This document shows, one piece after another, positions 8,946-14,950 of a stretch of DNA of 16,869 nucleotides. The stretch spans positions 1 to 16,869 of the forward strand of contig CBFHSE010000035.1 in NCBI GenBank assembly GCA_965658435.1. Reading direction: 5' to 3'. The position numbers were made by a program, and so were the translations under genes. The first letter of the stretch is position 1, and the number at the start of each line of letters is the position of its first letter. The stretch comes from JADHLN01 sp965658435. GTDB lineage: Bacteria; Pseudomonadota; Alphaproteobacteria; Rickettsiales; JABIRX01. The notes under the pieces were generated by a model. That model saw nothing but the letters and a program-made list of their open reading frames with translations. It was not told the DNA's origin and did no database searches.

Positions 8946-9971
8946 TCACAGCTCAGTACCCTCAAGTTTTACCCCTAATCTTTTCAGATCATCTAAACCT
9001 TTAAAATAAATTTGAGATACAAATCTTTTACCTTTTTCTCCTCTCTTTAATTGAACAATAACATCAATAACATTATAAATATATTCTGCAATTTGCTCTG
9101 GTGGTATCCCTAAACCAGCTTGCATAACCATCAATTTTAATTGCTCTTTTGCCATATCAGGAGTATCAGCATGTAAAGTCGATATTGAACCCGGATGACC
9201 AGTATTAATGGCTCTTAAAAAGCTAAATGCTTCAGAACCTCTTAATTCCCCGACTATTATTCTATCTGGTCTTAAGCGTAAACATGCTTCAATCAAGTCC
9301 TGAGTGGTAACATTAGCTCTGCCCTGACCTCCTTTGGAAGCCAATAAATGAACTCTATTTGGATGATCAAGGTCAACTTCTCTAGCATCCTCAACTGTAA
9401 TTAATCTCTCATCCTTAGGAATTGATCTCAATGCTGCATTAGTAAATGTTGTTTTTCCTGTTGATGTACCACCACTAATTATTATATTTTTTTTATATAA
9501 AACAGATTTATGCAAAAATGACTTAATATCATTATTTTTTAAATATCCTGCTAATTCTATATCTCTTTCATCTACTGTTTCCTTATAAGTGGTACTTTCA
9601 AATGCTCCCATTCTTTCATAATCATCTAAAGTCCATTTTAAAGGGGATTGCTTTCTTATAGAAAAAATCACCGTGCCAGGCTCACAAGCTGGTGGAATGA
9701 CAATTTGGACACGATAACCTGCAGGCAATGTAGCAGATAAAATTGGATTTTCCTCACTTATTCTTTGATCAGTTGACTGAGCAATCAATTTACTAAGACC
9801 TATTAAGTGATTTTGAGAAAACTCTTCTAATTTTACCTTAACAATATCACCCATCTTTTCAACCCAAGCCTCACCTGGTCTATTTATTGAAATCTCATTA
9901 ACTCCGTCCTCTGAAAAAACTTTTTTAAGTGGCAATAGGTAAGTTTCTAACGCTTTAAACTCCATATTCAC
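8946..9971 (-). CDS. virB11: Type IV secretion ATPase VirB11
   Basis: VirB11 is the hexameric cytoplasmic traffic ATPase that powers T4SS assembly and substrate transfer. Motifs in the 341-residue protein are Walker A GGTSTGKTT at 167-175, the Asp box ITVEDAREVD at 191-200, Walker B RPDRIIVGELRG at 234-245 and the His box GHPGSISTLHA at 258-268. All are intact. The N-terminal domain contains the conserved EISINRPGEAWVE segment. The longest start is GTG at 9971, whose G is also the last base of the virB10 TAG stop. An ATG two codons further in, at 9965, is an equally possible start. Neither has a Shine-Dalgarno sequence, so initiation probably depends on coupling to virB10 translation. virD4 follows. 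Confidence 0.96.
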   Translation of the reverse strand: MNMEFKALETYLLPLKKVFSEDGVNEISINRPGEAWVEKMGDIVKVKLEEFSQNHLIGLSKLIAQSTDQRISEENPILSATLPAGYRVQIVIPPACEPGTVIFSIRKQSPLKWTLDDYERMGAFESTTYKETVDERDIELAGYLKNNDIKSFLHKSVLYKKNIIISGGTSTGKTTFTNAALRSIPKDERLITVEDAREVDLDHPNRVHLLASKGGQGRANVTTQDLIEACLRLRPDRIIVGELRGSEAFSFLRAINTGHPGSISTLHADTPDMAKEQLKLMVMQAGLGIPPEQIAEYIYNVIDVIVQLKRGEKGKRFVSQIYFKGLDDLKRLGVKLEGTEL

Positions 9972-11293
9972 TATTTCACAAACAAAACATTATCTGATAT
10001 ATCTGATTGTATCACATTAGATGGAAAAACTAAATCTTGGTTTACAAAAATTTTGATTCTTGTCCCATGAGGAACTGTTATAGTAGGTTGAGTTGCCAAT
10101 ATATCACCAAGAACTGTTCGAGCAGTATTTGAAATAGTATCAATAATCTCTTGAGATGCTAAATCGGAAGGTGATGATGTTGTGGTAGTATCACCGCTTG
10201 CAGAGTCCTGCTCTTCAGTTACACCATCAGAACCTGATGCACCTTCAATAGCCATTGCTGTACCAATAGTTATAAGACTAAGTAAAATTGAGTTGTTAAA
10301 TAACTCTACATATTTATTATCTACAGAGCCAGGAACACCAGATCTACCAAATTGATCACTTGCAGGAGAATTAATTTGAATATCTATTGCATCAGGTCTA
10401 ATAAGACGCTCCCAATTAATCAAAACCCTTGTTTGTCCCCTTTGAACTGAACCAGAATATGAACCAATAATTCTTGAACCTTTTGGTATAAGAATCTGCC
10501 TACCAAAATCAGCAAAAACATCTCGAGAAACTATTGCTCTAACCTTGCCCTCAAAATCTGTATTTATTGCAGTCTCTAAGATAGAATCTATAAGCTTGCC
10601 TTGTGCAACCGTTCTTTCGGGATATGGAAGTTTTGTTGCCTCAACTAAAGGAGCGGAGCTATCAGACAGTTGCGGAGTTAAGAACTGATCAACTTCGGAT
10701 GGTTGATTAAAATCAATATTTCCATCTGATTTTTTTAGAAACATTGGAGTAAAAGCAGTTCCTTTATTTTCTTCATTTTCATCTAAAGAAAAATCAACAT
10801 CCATATCATCCAAACCATCATTAAGATCCTCTTTATTATCAGATTCAGCTTCTTTTCTCTGTGAAAATTTAGGTATTAAACTAAATCTTTTTTCATCTGG
10901 TATATCTTCTATTTTTAGCTCAGGAAGCTCAGGAACTTCAAGCTCGATAACATCTGAAATCACCTGTTGATCAGGGTTTATATCTTCAATAACTGGTTCC
11001 ATTAATTCACTTTCTGGAAGTGGCGCTACATTTAAATCAACAGTTAAACCTTCATCTTCAACCTCCTCTTTATAAACTTGGATATTATCGGTTTTATCAA
11101 CTTCCTCATCACCTGAGAAAACAATAAAAAATATTATTAAGAGCGATAAAATTACAACTATAATAATTGCAACTAGTTTACTAGATTCAGATCTTGCAAC
11201 TTCTGTTGATTCATTTTGCAGATCAACATCGTAAGCTTCATTACCATAATCCTCAGTATCTAGGGGCTGTTCGGGTAGTTGCTCCTTAGTCAC
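9971..11293 (-). CDS. virB10: Type IV secretion core-complex protein VirB10
   Basis: VirB10 spans the envelope, linking the inner-membrane ATPases to the outer-membrane cap. The 440-residue protein has a short acidic cytoplasmic N-terminus, one membrane helix at about 40-59 and a long periplasmic linker to about residue 200. That linker is rich in Asp and Glu rather than dominated by proline. The C-terminal TrbI/VirB10 domain is recognised by SRDVFADFGRQILIPKGS, RGQTRVLINWERLIRPD and TVPHGTRIKIFVNQDLVF. The helix of the outer-membrane antenna (SILLSLITIGTAMA) is followed by a Ser/Thr/Asp-rich loop at 350-377. The start is GTG at 11293, overlapping the end of virB9 by 8 bp, with AAGGGA five bases upstream as ribosome binding site. 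The stop codon shares one base with the virB11 start. Confidence 0.95.
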   Translation of the reverse strand: MTKEQLPEQPLDTEDYGNEAYDVDLQNESTEVARSESSKLVAIIIVVILSLLIIFFIVFSGDEEVDKTDNIQVYKEEVEDEGLTVDLNVAPLPESELMEPVIEDINPDQQVISDVIELEVPELPELKIEDIPDEKRFSLIPKFSQRKEAESDNKEDLNDGLDDMDVDFSLDENEENKGTAFTPMFLKKSDGNIDFNQPSEVDQFLTPQLSDSSAPLVEATKLPYPERTVAQGKLIDSILETAINTDFEGKVRAIVSRDVFADFGRQILIPKGSRIIGSYSGSVQRGQTRVLINWERLIRPDAIDIQINSPASDQFGRSGVPGSVDNKYVELFNNSILLSLITIGTAMAIEGASGSDGVTEEQDSASGDTTTTSSPSDLASQEIIDTISNTARTVLGDILATQPTITVPHGTRIKIFVNQDLVFPSNVIQSDISDNVLFVK

Positions 11294-12098
11294 TTTTATC
11301 CCTTAAATCATTAGAAGACTCATTAAAAACACACACTATATTTTGATTATTCCTTAATGAAAATTGTTTTGAAACTCCATTAACAATAACTAGCCCGGAG
11401 TTAACAGAATATTGAACTATTTTTTCAACACCTAGATTATCTACAGAATATATATCTGGTAGAATATTATCTTTAAATTCAAAATATGTATTAAAGCCAT
11501 CATCATAAATTTTACTAGGAGTTATATCAGACTCATCTCCAACCATACTGTAATTATAGTTGTAAATATCTGATTCATACTGACTTTTAATTTCAGGTTC
11601 GTAAGAATTATTTTCAACATCTTCTCTTGCCAACAAAACCTCATTTACATCTTTTAAATTATGCTGCCTTAAAGGTTTTTTTATTCTCACAGTCTGCATG
11701 AAATCATAATCTGTTTCAGGATAATAAAACCTTGCCACATAAACTAACTCAGCATCAGTGAAATCAATATTATTTTCACTTGAAAACAACTCAAAATGAT
11801 AAGGCCTTTCTGAAGTAATTATTGTCATATTAGTTAAAGCGCCCATCTGCTTTGGTCTAATAAATAACCTATTATCAACTTGCTGAATATCCCAAGCATA
11901 TTTGTCACCTACAGATATTATTCTAAATTTTTCATATTCTGGAAATTCTATATATGATTGGAAATGATGATGAAATTTAAGCCTAAAAACCTCAGTTGGA
12001 CTATATATTAAAGTTTTAATCCTAGCATCTGTTGCAATTGGTAAGAATGCATGCGCTTTAAAACTAAATAATAATATTATTATTAAAATTCTGATCAT
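11286..12098 (-). CDS. virB9: Type IV secretion core-complex protein VirB9
   Basis: VirB9 forms the periplasmic and outer-membrane ring of the T4SS with VirB10. The 270-residue protein has a clear Sec signal peptide: hydrophobic residues 4-13 and an AHA cleavage site ending at residue 17. The N-terminal domain contains the expected D.R....Y....V..L near residues 23-40. The C-terminal domain, which binds VirB10 and VirB7, shows ITPSKIYDDGFNTYFEF followed by ILPDIYSVD and ends with an antiparallel strand region. The ATG at 12098 overlaps the virB8 TGA (ATGA) and has AGGAG four bases upstream, the best ribosome binding site in this cluster. No virB7 lipoprotein gene is visible next to it. Confidence 0.93.
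   Translation of the reverse strand: MIRILIIILLFSFKAHAFLPIATDARIKTLIYSPTEVFRLKFHHHFQSYIEFPEYEKFRIISVGDKYAWDIQQVDNRLFIRPKQMGALTNMTIITSERPYHFELFSSENNIDFTDAELVYVARFYYPETDYDFMQTVRIKKPLRQHNLKDVNEVLLAREDVENNSYEPEIKSQYESDIYNYNYSMVGDESDITPSKIYDDGFNTYFEFKDNILPDIYSVDNLGVEKIVQYSVNSGLVIVNGVSKQFSLRNNQNIVCVFNESSNDLRDKSD
11299..11304 (-). promoter_or_regulatory. Ribosome binding site fixing the virB10 GTG start
   Basis: On the minus strand AAGGGA lies five bases before the GTG at 11293, inside the last codons of virB9. This supports the GTG as the true start although the two genes overlap by 8 bp. Confidence 0.6.
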
Positions 12099-12787
12099 TT
12101 TTCTCCTACAAAATCTTCATCAACTCTATATTCTAAAACTCTAAAGCCCAAAGGATTAATCAACCTATCCTCAAGCGTAATATTTAAATCTGCAAATTCA
12201 TATTTTAAATATATAATTTTATGCTCCTCTTTAGCCAAATAATTACCATTTAAATGCTTAACTAACAATCTAATTTGCTTCGCTCCTTCTATATCTTGTA
12301 TTGATTTAACTTTAGTTTCAAGTCTTGTCTTTCTTCCATAGAGATTTACTGGGCTATTTTCATTTCTTGACGATACTAATATCCTAAATTGATTATATAT
12401 TGAAGGCGCTGATAACAATCTAACAACTCTATGATAATCATATTGATAAGTTCTATAATCATAACCTTCTCTAGCTTGTAAATAACTATATATAAAATAT
12501 TCCTGTACAACTTCATCAGCAAGATATTTTTTTAATGATAATTGATCAACAACTGTTGGAATACCTGTTTTCTCCTCTATCTCAACTACAAAAGGCTCAA
12601 TTGATTTATTTTGGCTAATTTTATTAACAAATAACAACCCAGCACTAATAGTTATGAGACTAACAAACACTATTAAAACTAAAATATTTCTCTGAACTAC
12701 AGCAATGTTGTAGCGATCTTTATACCAACTATGGCTTGCCTTTAGTTTAGCTTCTTTAGATTTTACCGAATGTTTTTTAGCAAACAT
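12095..12787 (-). CDS. virB8: Type IV secretion inner-membrane protein VirB8
   Basis: VirB8 is a bitopic inner-membrane assembly factor of the T4SS. The 230-residue protein has a positively charged cytoplasmic N-terminus with the family segment SWYKDRYNIAVVQRN at 20-34, a single membrane helix at about 35-54 and a periplasmic NTF2-like domain. The domain includes EYFIYSYLQAREGYDYRTYQYDYHRVVRLLS and, near the end, KYEFADLNITLEDRLINPLGFRVLEYRVD, the usual VirB8 closing strand region. It begins with ATG 26 bp downstream of tsaB, without an obvious ribosome binding site, and its stop overlaps the virB9 start. Rickettsiales often carry a second virB8 elsewhere; only this copy is in the window. Confidence 0.93.
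   Translation of the reverse strand: MFAKKHSVKSKEAKLKASHSWYKDRYNIAVVQRNILVLIVFVSLITISAGLLFVNKISQNKSIEPFVVEIEEKTGIPTVVDQLSLKKYLADEVVQEYFIYSYLQAREGYDYRTYQYDYHRVVRLLSAPSIYNQFRILVSSRNENSPVNLYGRKTRLETKVKSIQDIEGAKQIRLLVKHLNGNYLAKEEHKIIYLKYEFADLNITLEDRLINPLGFRVLEYRVDEDFVGEK
12103..12107 (-). promoter_or_regulatory. Ribosome binding site of virB9
   Basis: AGGAG on the minus strand, four bases before the virB9 ATG and inside the final virB8 codons. Few other starts in this window have such a clear site, so virB9 may be translated independently of virB8 termination. Confidence 0.65.
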
Positions 12788-12813
12788 TATATTACAGAGA
12801 ATTTAATTAATTA

Positions 12814-13440
12814 TCATCCAACATATGGCGCTCGCACATATAATGGTTCTAGTCTATAATAGTTAATTATAGGAGGCAAACGAAAAATTAACTCAATTTT
12901 CAAATCATTAGCCCTTATATAAAAAAAGTTTTTTATTGATTTATTTTTTTTTAAAAAATCATAATCAGAAATCACATAATTTTCTTTAGAATTTAAAACC
13001 ACCTCATCATAGGAAACTATTCTTGCCTCACTAACTAGTTTATAATTATTAGAAATTTTTTGATAAAAAAACTCTTTTTTTTCCTTCTGACAATTTATTA
13101 AAATTTCAAAACCCTTACTTTTTACGAATTCAGACGCTATATTTGCAAGCATATAATAAAATTTTGAAATAGGATAAATTTTAATATCAGAATCTATTGA
13201 AAAACCTTTCACAAAAGCAACTAAAACTCTTACTGCAGTAAATGAACCAGGGCCGATCACACAATAAATTTCTTTAACATTCTGTAACAACAAATTATTT
13301 TCCCGACATAATTCTTGTAATAATATTGCAATTTCTTCTGCTTGAGAAAAATCTCCCTCACTATATTTACAATAAATATTTCCTCTATCCTCAATTGAAA
13401 TTGCAACTTTATTAGAAGATGTATCAAGAGCTAATTTCAT
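12814..13440 (-). CDS. tsaB: tRNA threonylcarbamoyladenosine biosynthesis protein TsaB
   Basis: TsaB is the inactive ASKHA-fold partner that activates TsaD and binds TsaE in making t6A at position 37 of ANN-decoding tRNAs. The 208-residue protein opens with the family pattern LALDTSSN at residues 3-10. It has GPGSFTAVR at 63-71, where most homologues read GPGSFTGLR or GPGSFTGVR, and ends with the typical PLYVRAPYV stretch. The middle is more diverged and Lys-rich. The ATG at 13440 gives the canonical N-terminus. The gene ends with TGA followed at once by TAA, 26 bp before virB8, so it is probably the first gene of the T4SS transcription unit or shares its promoter. It lies divergent to tRNA-Phe. 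Confidence 0.88.
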   Translation of the reverse strand: MKLALDTSSNKVAISIEDRGNIYCKYSEGDFSQAEEIAILLQELCRENNLLLQNVKEIYCVIGPGSFTAVRVLVAFVKGFSIDSDIKIYPISKFYYMLANIASEFVKSKGFEILINCQKEKKEFFYQKISNNYKLVSEARIVSYDEVVLNSKENYVISDYDFLKKNKSIKNFFYIRANDLKIELIFRLPPIINYYRLEPLYVRAPYVG

Positions 13441-13467
13441 AATTACTATAATTTATTTAATTTCACA

Positions 13468-13496
13468 TTGACAGAAACATAACTTTTCAATAGATT
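13468..13496 (+). promoter_or_regulatory. Sigma-70-like promoter of tRNA-Phe
   Basis: A perfect TTGACA (13468-13473) is followed, after 17 bases, by TAGATT (13491-13496), which matches TATAAT at four of six positions. Transcription would start near 13503, giving a leader of about 40 bases before the tRNA. A weaker opposite-strand pair, TTGCAG (13503-13498) and TATGTT (13481-13476) with a 16-base spacer, overlaps it and could drive tsaB and the T4SS genes. Confidence 0.6.
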
Positions 13497-13510
13497 TCTG
13501 CAACTATTTT

Positions 13511-13530
13511 AATTATGTTTAAGCATAATT
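13511..13530. repeat. Perfect 7-bp inverted repeat in the tRNA-Phe leader
   Basis: AATTATG (13511-13517) and CATAATT (13524-13530) flank a 6-base loop, between the predicted transcription start and the tRNA. It could be a leader stem for pre-tRNA processing or a binding site in the divergent promoter region. In DNA this AT-rich a 7-bp stem may also be chance. Confidence 0.4.
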
Positions 13531-13543
13531 AGCCATTTACATT

Positions 13544-13619
13544 GGTTAGGTAGCTCAGTCGGTAGAGCAAGGGACTGAAAATCCCTGTGTCGGCGGTTCG
13601 ATTCCGTCCCTAACCACCA
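13544..13619 (+). tRNA. tRNA-Phe (GAA)
   Basis: A 76-base cloverleaf. The acceptor stem pairs GGTTAGG with CCTAACC, the D stem pairs GCTC with GAGC, and the anticodon stem pairs AGGGA with TCCCT around the loop CTGAAAA. This places GAA at 13577-13579 and so assigns phenylalanine. The T stem pairs GGCGG with CCGTC with one G-T pair around TTCGATT. The discriminator base is A at 13616 and the CCA end (13617-13619) is encoded. All conserved positions look normal. It is transcribed alone, divergent from tsaB and upstream of dps. Confidence 0.98.
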
Positions 13620-13636
13620 CCTTCTCAAAACCATTC

Positions 13637-13654
13637 ATAATAAAAACTTATTAT
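13637..13654 (+). terminator. AT-only stem-loop after tRNA-Phe
   Basis: ATAATAA (13637-13643) and TTATTAT (13648-13654) form a perfect 7-bp stem with a 4-base loop, 17 bases after the tRNA, followed by AT-rich sequence with no clean T-run. It is the only candidate end point before dps. The stem is weak, so read-through into dps is possible. Confidence 0.3.
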
Positions 13655-13728
13655 TACAATAATTATTATATATTTTGCCTATCATCCTTTTCATGTAAAA
13701 ATAATTTAATAACACATATATACAAATA

Positions 13729-14172
13729 ATGTCGAAAACTGAAATTACAAATACTCTAAAAATAATATTAGCAAACAGCTATATTTTATATTTAAAAACT
13801 CAAAATTATCATTGGAATGTAACTGGTTCAAATTTTTATTCTTTGCATTTACTATTTGAATCACAATATAAAGATTTAAGTGATGCAATTGATTTAATTG
13901 CAGAACGTATAAGAGCAATTGGCTCTAAAGCACCGGCAAATATAACATATTACCAAAATAACAGCTCCATTAAAGATGGTAATGAAAATTATTCAGCAAC
14001 AGAAATGTTAGAAGATCTTATGAAAGATCAAAAAATTATTACTAAACTGTTATATAAATCTATGGATATTGCAAAAAAGCATAATGACGAAACCACAATC
14101 TCAATGCTTGCAGATAGAATTGAGATACATGATAAAAATCACTGGATGATCAACTCCCTATTATCAAAATAA
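13729..14172 (+). CDS. dps: Dps-family DNA-protecting ferritin
   Basis: Dps forms a 12-subunit cage that oxidises ferrous iron with peroxide and stores it, protecting DNA from oxidative damage. The 147-residue length is typical. The intersubunit ferroxidase ligands are present: His28 in NYHWNVTG, His40 in FYSLHLLFE, and Asp55 and Glu59 in DLIAERIRAIG. The C-terminus keeps the HDKNHWMIN segment of the last helix. The N-terminus is short with no long lysine-rich tail, so direct DNA binding through such a tail is unlikely. No strong ribosome binding site precedes the ATG. The gene is 109 bp downstream of tRNA-Phe, and the repeat array begins directly after its stop codon. Confidence 0.93.
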   Translation: MSKTEITNTLKIILANSYILYLKTQNYHWNVTGSNFYSLHLLFESQYKDLSDAIDLIAERIRAIGSKAPANITYYQNNSSIKDGNENYSATEMLEDLMKDQKIITKLLYKSMDIAKKHNDETTISMLADRIEIHDKNHWMINSLLSK

Positions 14173-14347
14173 TATGATTTTTATTATTAAATCCGCATAA
14201 ATACTATGGCTATTTTGCAGATTATGAGAGAGCTAAAAAATTAAAGATTTTTGGATGATTTTTATTATAAAAACCGCATAAATAGTTTTCCTATTTATAA
14301 GGATTTTATGATAAAATGGTCAAGTTTGTACTGAAAATGCAAAAAAA

Positions 14348-14420
14348 ATTAAAGATTTGAAGGATTAACTTTATTCATTTTCACCAATATATACATAAAA
14401 TTTGATTAACAAACATAAAA
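14348..14420. repeat. Degenerate array unit (73 bp)
   Basis: This segment keeps only the first 11 bases of the core (ATTAAAGATTT) and then diverges, with neither recognisable tail nor the hairpin. It may be a decayed unit or unrelated sequence trapped between units. It separates two A-B pairs. Confidence 0.6.
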
Positions 14421-14501
14421 ATTAAAGATTTTTGGATGATTTTTATTATAAAAACCGCATAAATACTATGGCTATTTTGCAGATTATAAGAGAGCTAAAA
14501 A
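14421..14501. repeat. Representative A-tail unit (81 bp) with hairpin
   Basis: The core holds TTTTTATTATAAAAA at 14440-14454, an odd palindrome, and ends in GCATAAATA. The A tail supplies TATTTTGC, so GCA(T)AAATA can pair with TATTTTGC over 14457-14480 with one bulged T and a 7-base loop. The tail ends GAGAGCTAAAAA. The copies at 14610, 14691 and 14772 differ at few positions. The one at 14772 and the truncated first unit share a TTAAATCC variant of the core palindrome. Confidence 0.85.
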
Positions 14502-14609
14502 ATTAAAGATTTTTGGATAATTTTTATTATAAAAACCGCATAAATAGTTTTCCTATTTATAAGGATTTTATGATAAAATGGTCAAGCTTGTACTGAAAAT
14601 GCAAAAAAA
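14502..14609. repeat. Representative B-tail unit (108 bp) with perfect hairpin
   Basis: Core end plus tail form ATAAATAG (14540-14547) and CTATTTAT (14553-14560) around a 5-base loop, a perfect 8-bp stem. The same stem is exact at 14278-14298 and 14891-14911. The tail also holds the odd palindrome ATTTTATGATAAAAT at 14565-14579, repeated at 14303-14317. The unit at 14240-14347 is almost identical. The last copy loses tail similarity gradually after about 14919. Confidence 0.85.
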
Positions 14610-14950
14610 ATTAAAGATTTTTGGCTGATTTTTATTATAAAAACCGCATAAATACTATGGCTATTTTGCAGATTATAAGAGAGCTAAAAAATTAAAGATT
14701 TTTGGATAATTTTTATTATAAAAACCGCATAAATACTATGGCTATTTTGCAGATTATGAGAGAGCTAAAAAATTAAGGATTTTTGGCTGATTTTTATAAT
14801 TAAATCCACATAAATACTATGGCTATTTCGCAGATCATAAGAGAGCTAAAAAATTAAAGATTTTTGGATGATTTTTATTATAAAAACCGCATAAATAGTT
14901 TTCCTATTTATAAGGATTTAATAATAAAAAGGGCCAAAAAGATTAATTTT

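Larger units (their letters stand above)
14173..14950. repeat. Mosaic tandem repeat array filling the dps-guaA gap
   Basis: Nine abutting direct-repeat units fill the space between the dps stop and the guaA stop. Each begins with a shared core of about 45 bp (ATTAAAGATTTTTGG at its start, CCGCATAAATA at its end) and carries one of two tails. A-tail units are 81 bp: 14173-14239 (core truncated), 14421-14501, 14610-14690, 14691-14771 and 14772-14852. B-tail units are 108 bp: 14240-14347, 14502-14609 and 14853 to about 14945 (tail diverged). One degenerate unit lies at 14348-14420. Order is A, B, degenerate, A, B, A, A, A, B. Copies differ by only a few bases, which implies recent duplication or gene conversion. 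Every frame meets stops within each unit, so it is not coding. Units abut without unique spacers, so it is not CRISPR. No gene is visible in this gap. Confidence 0.93.

Noticed and set aside
11286..12098. A virB7 lipoprotein gene near virB8/virB9
   Set aside because: virB8, virB9 and virB10 overlap one another, leaving no space, and no short lipobox-bearing frame was seen nearby.
14240..14852. Repeat array as coding sequence for a repeat protein (units are multiples of three bases)
   Set aside because: All six frames meet stops inside each unit. The longest open stretch, about 22 codons, is too short to support a gene.
14173..14950. CRISPR array
   Set aside because: Units abut directly with no unique spacers, are longer than CRISPR repeats, and no cas gene is present.
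14173..14950. Iteron-type replication origin
   Set aside because: No replication initiator gene and no DnaA-box set were seen; units are far longer than typical iterons, and the location between convergent chromosomal genes gives no support.
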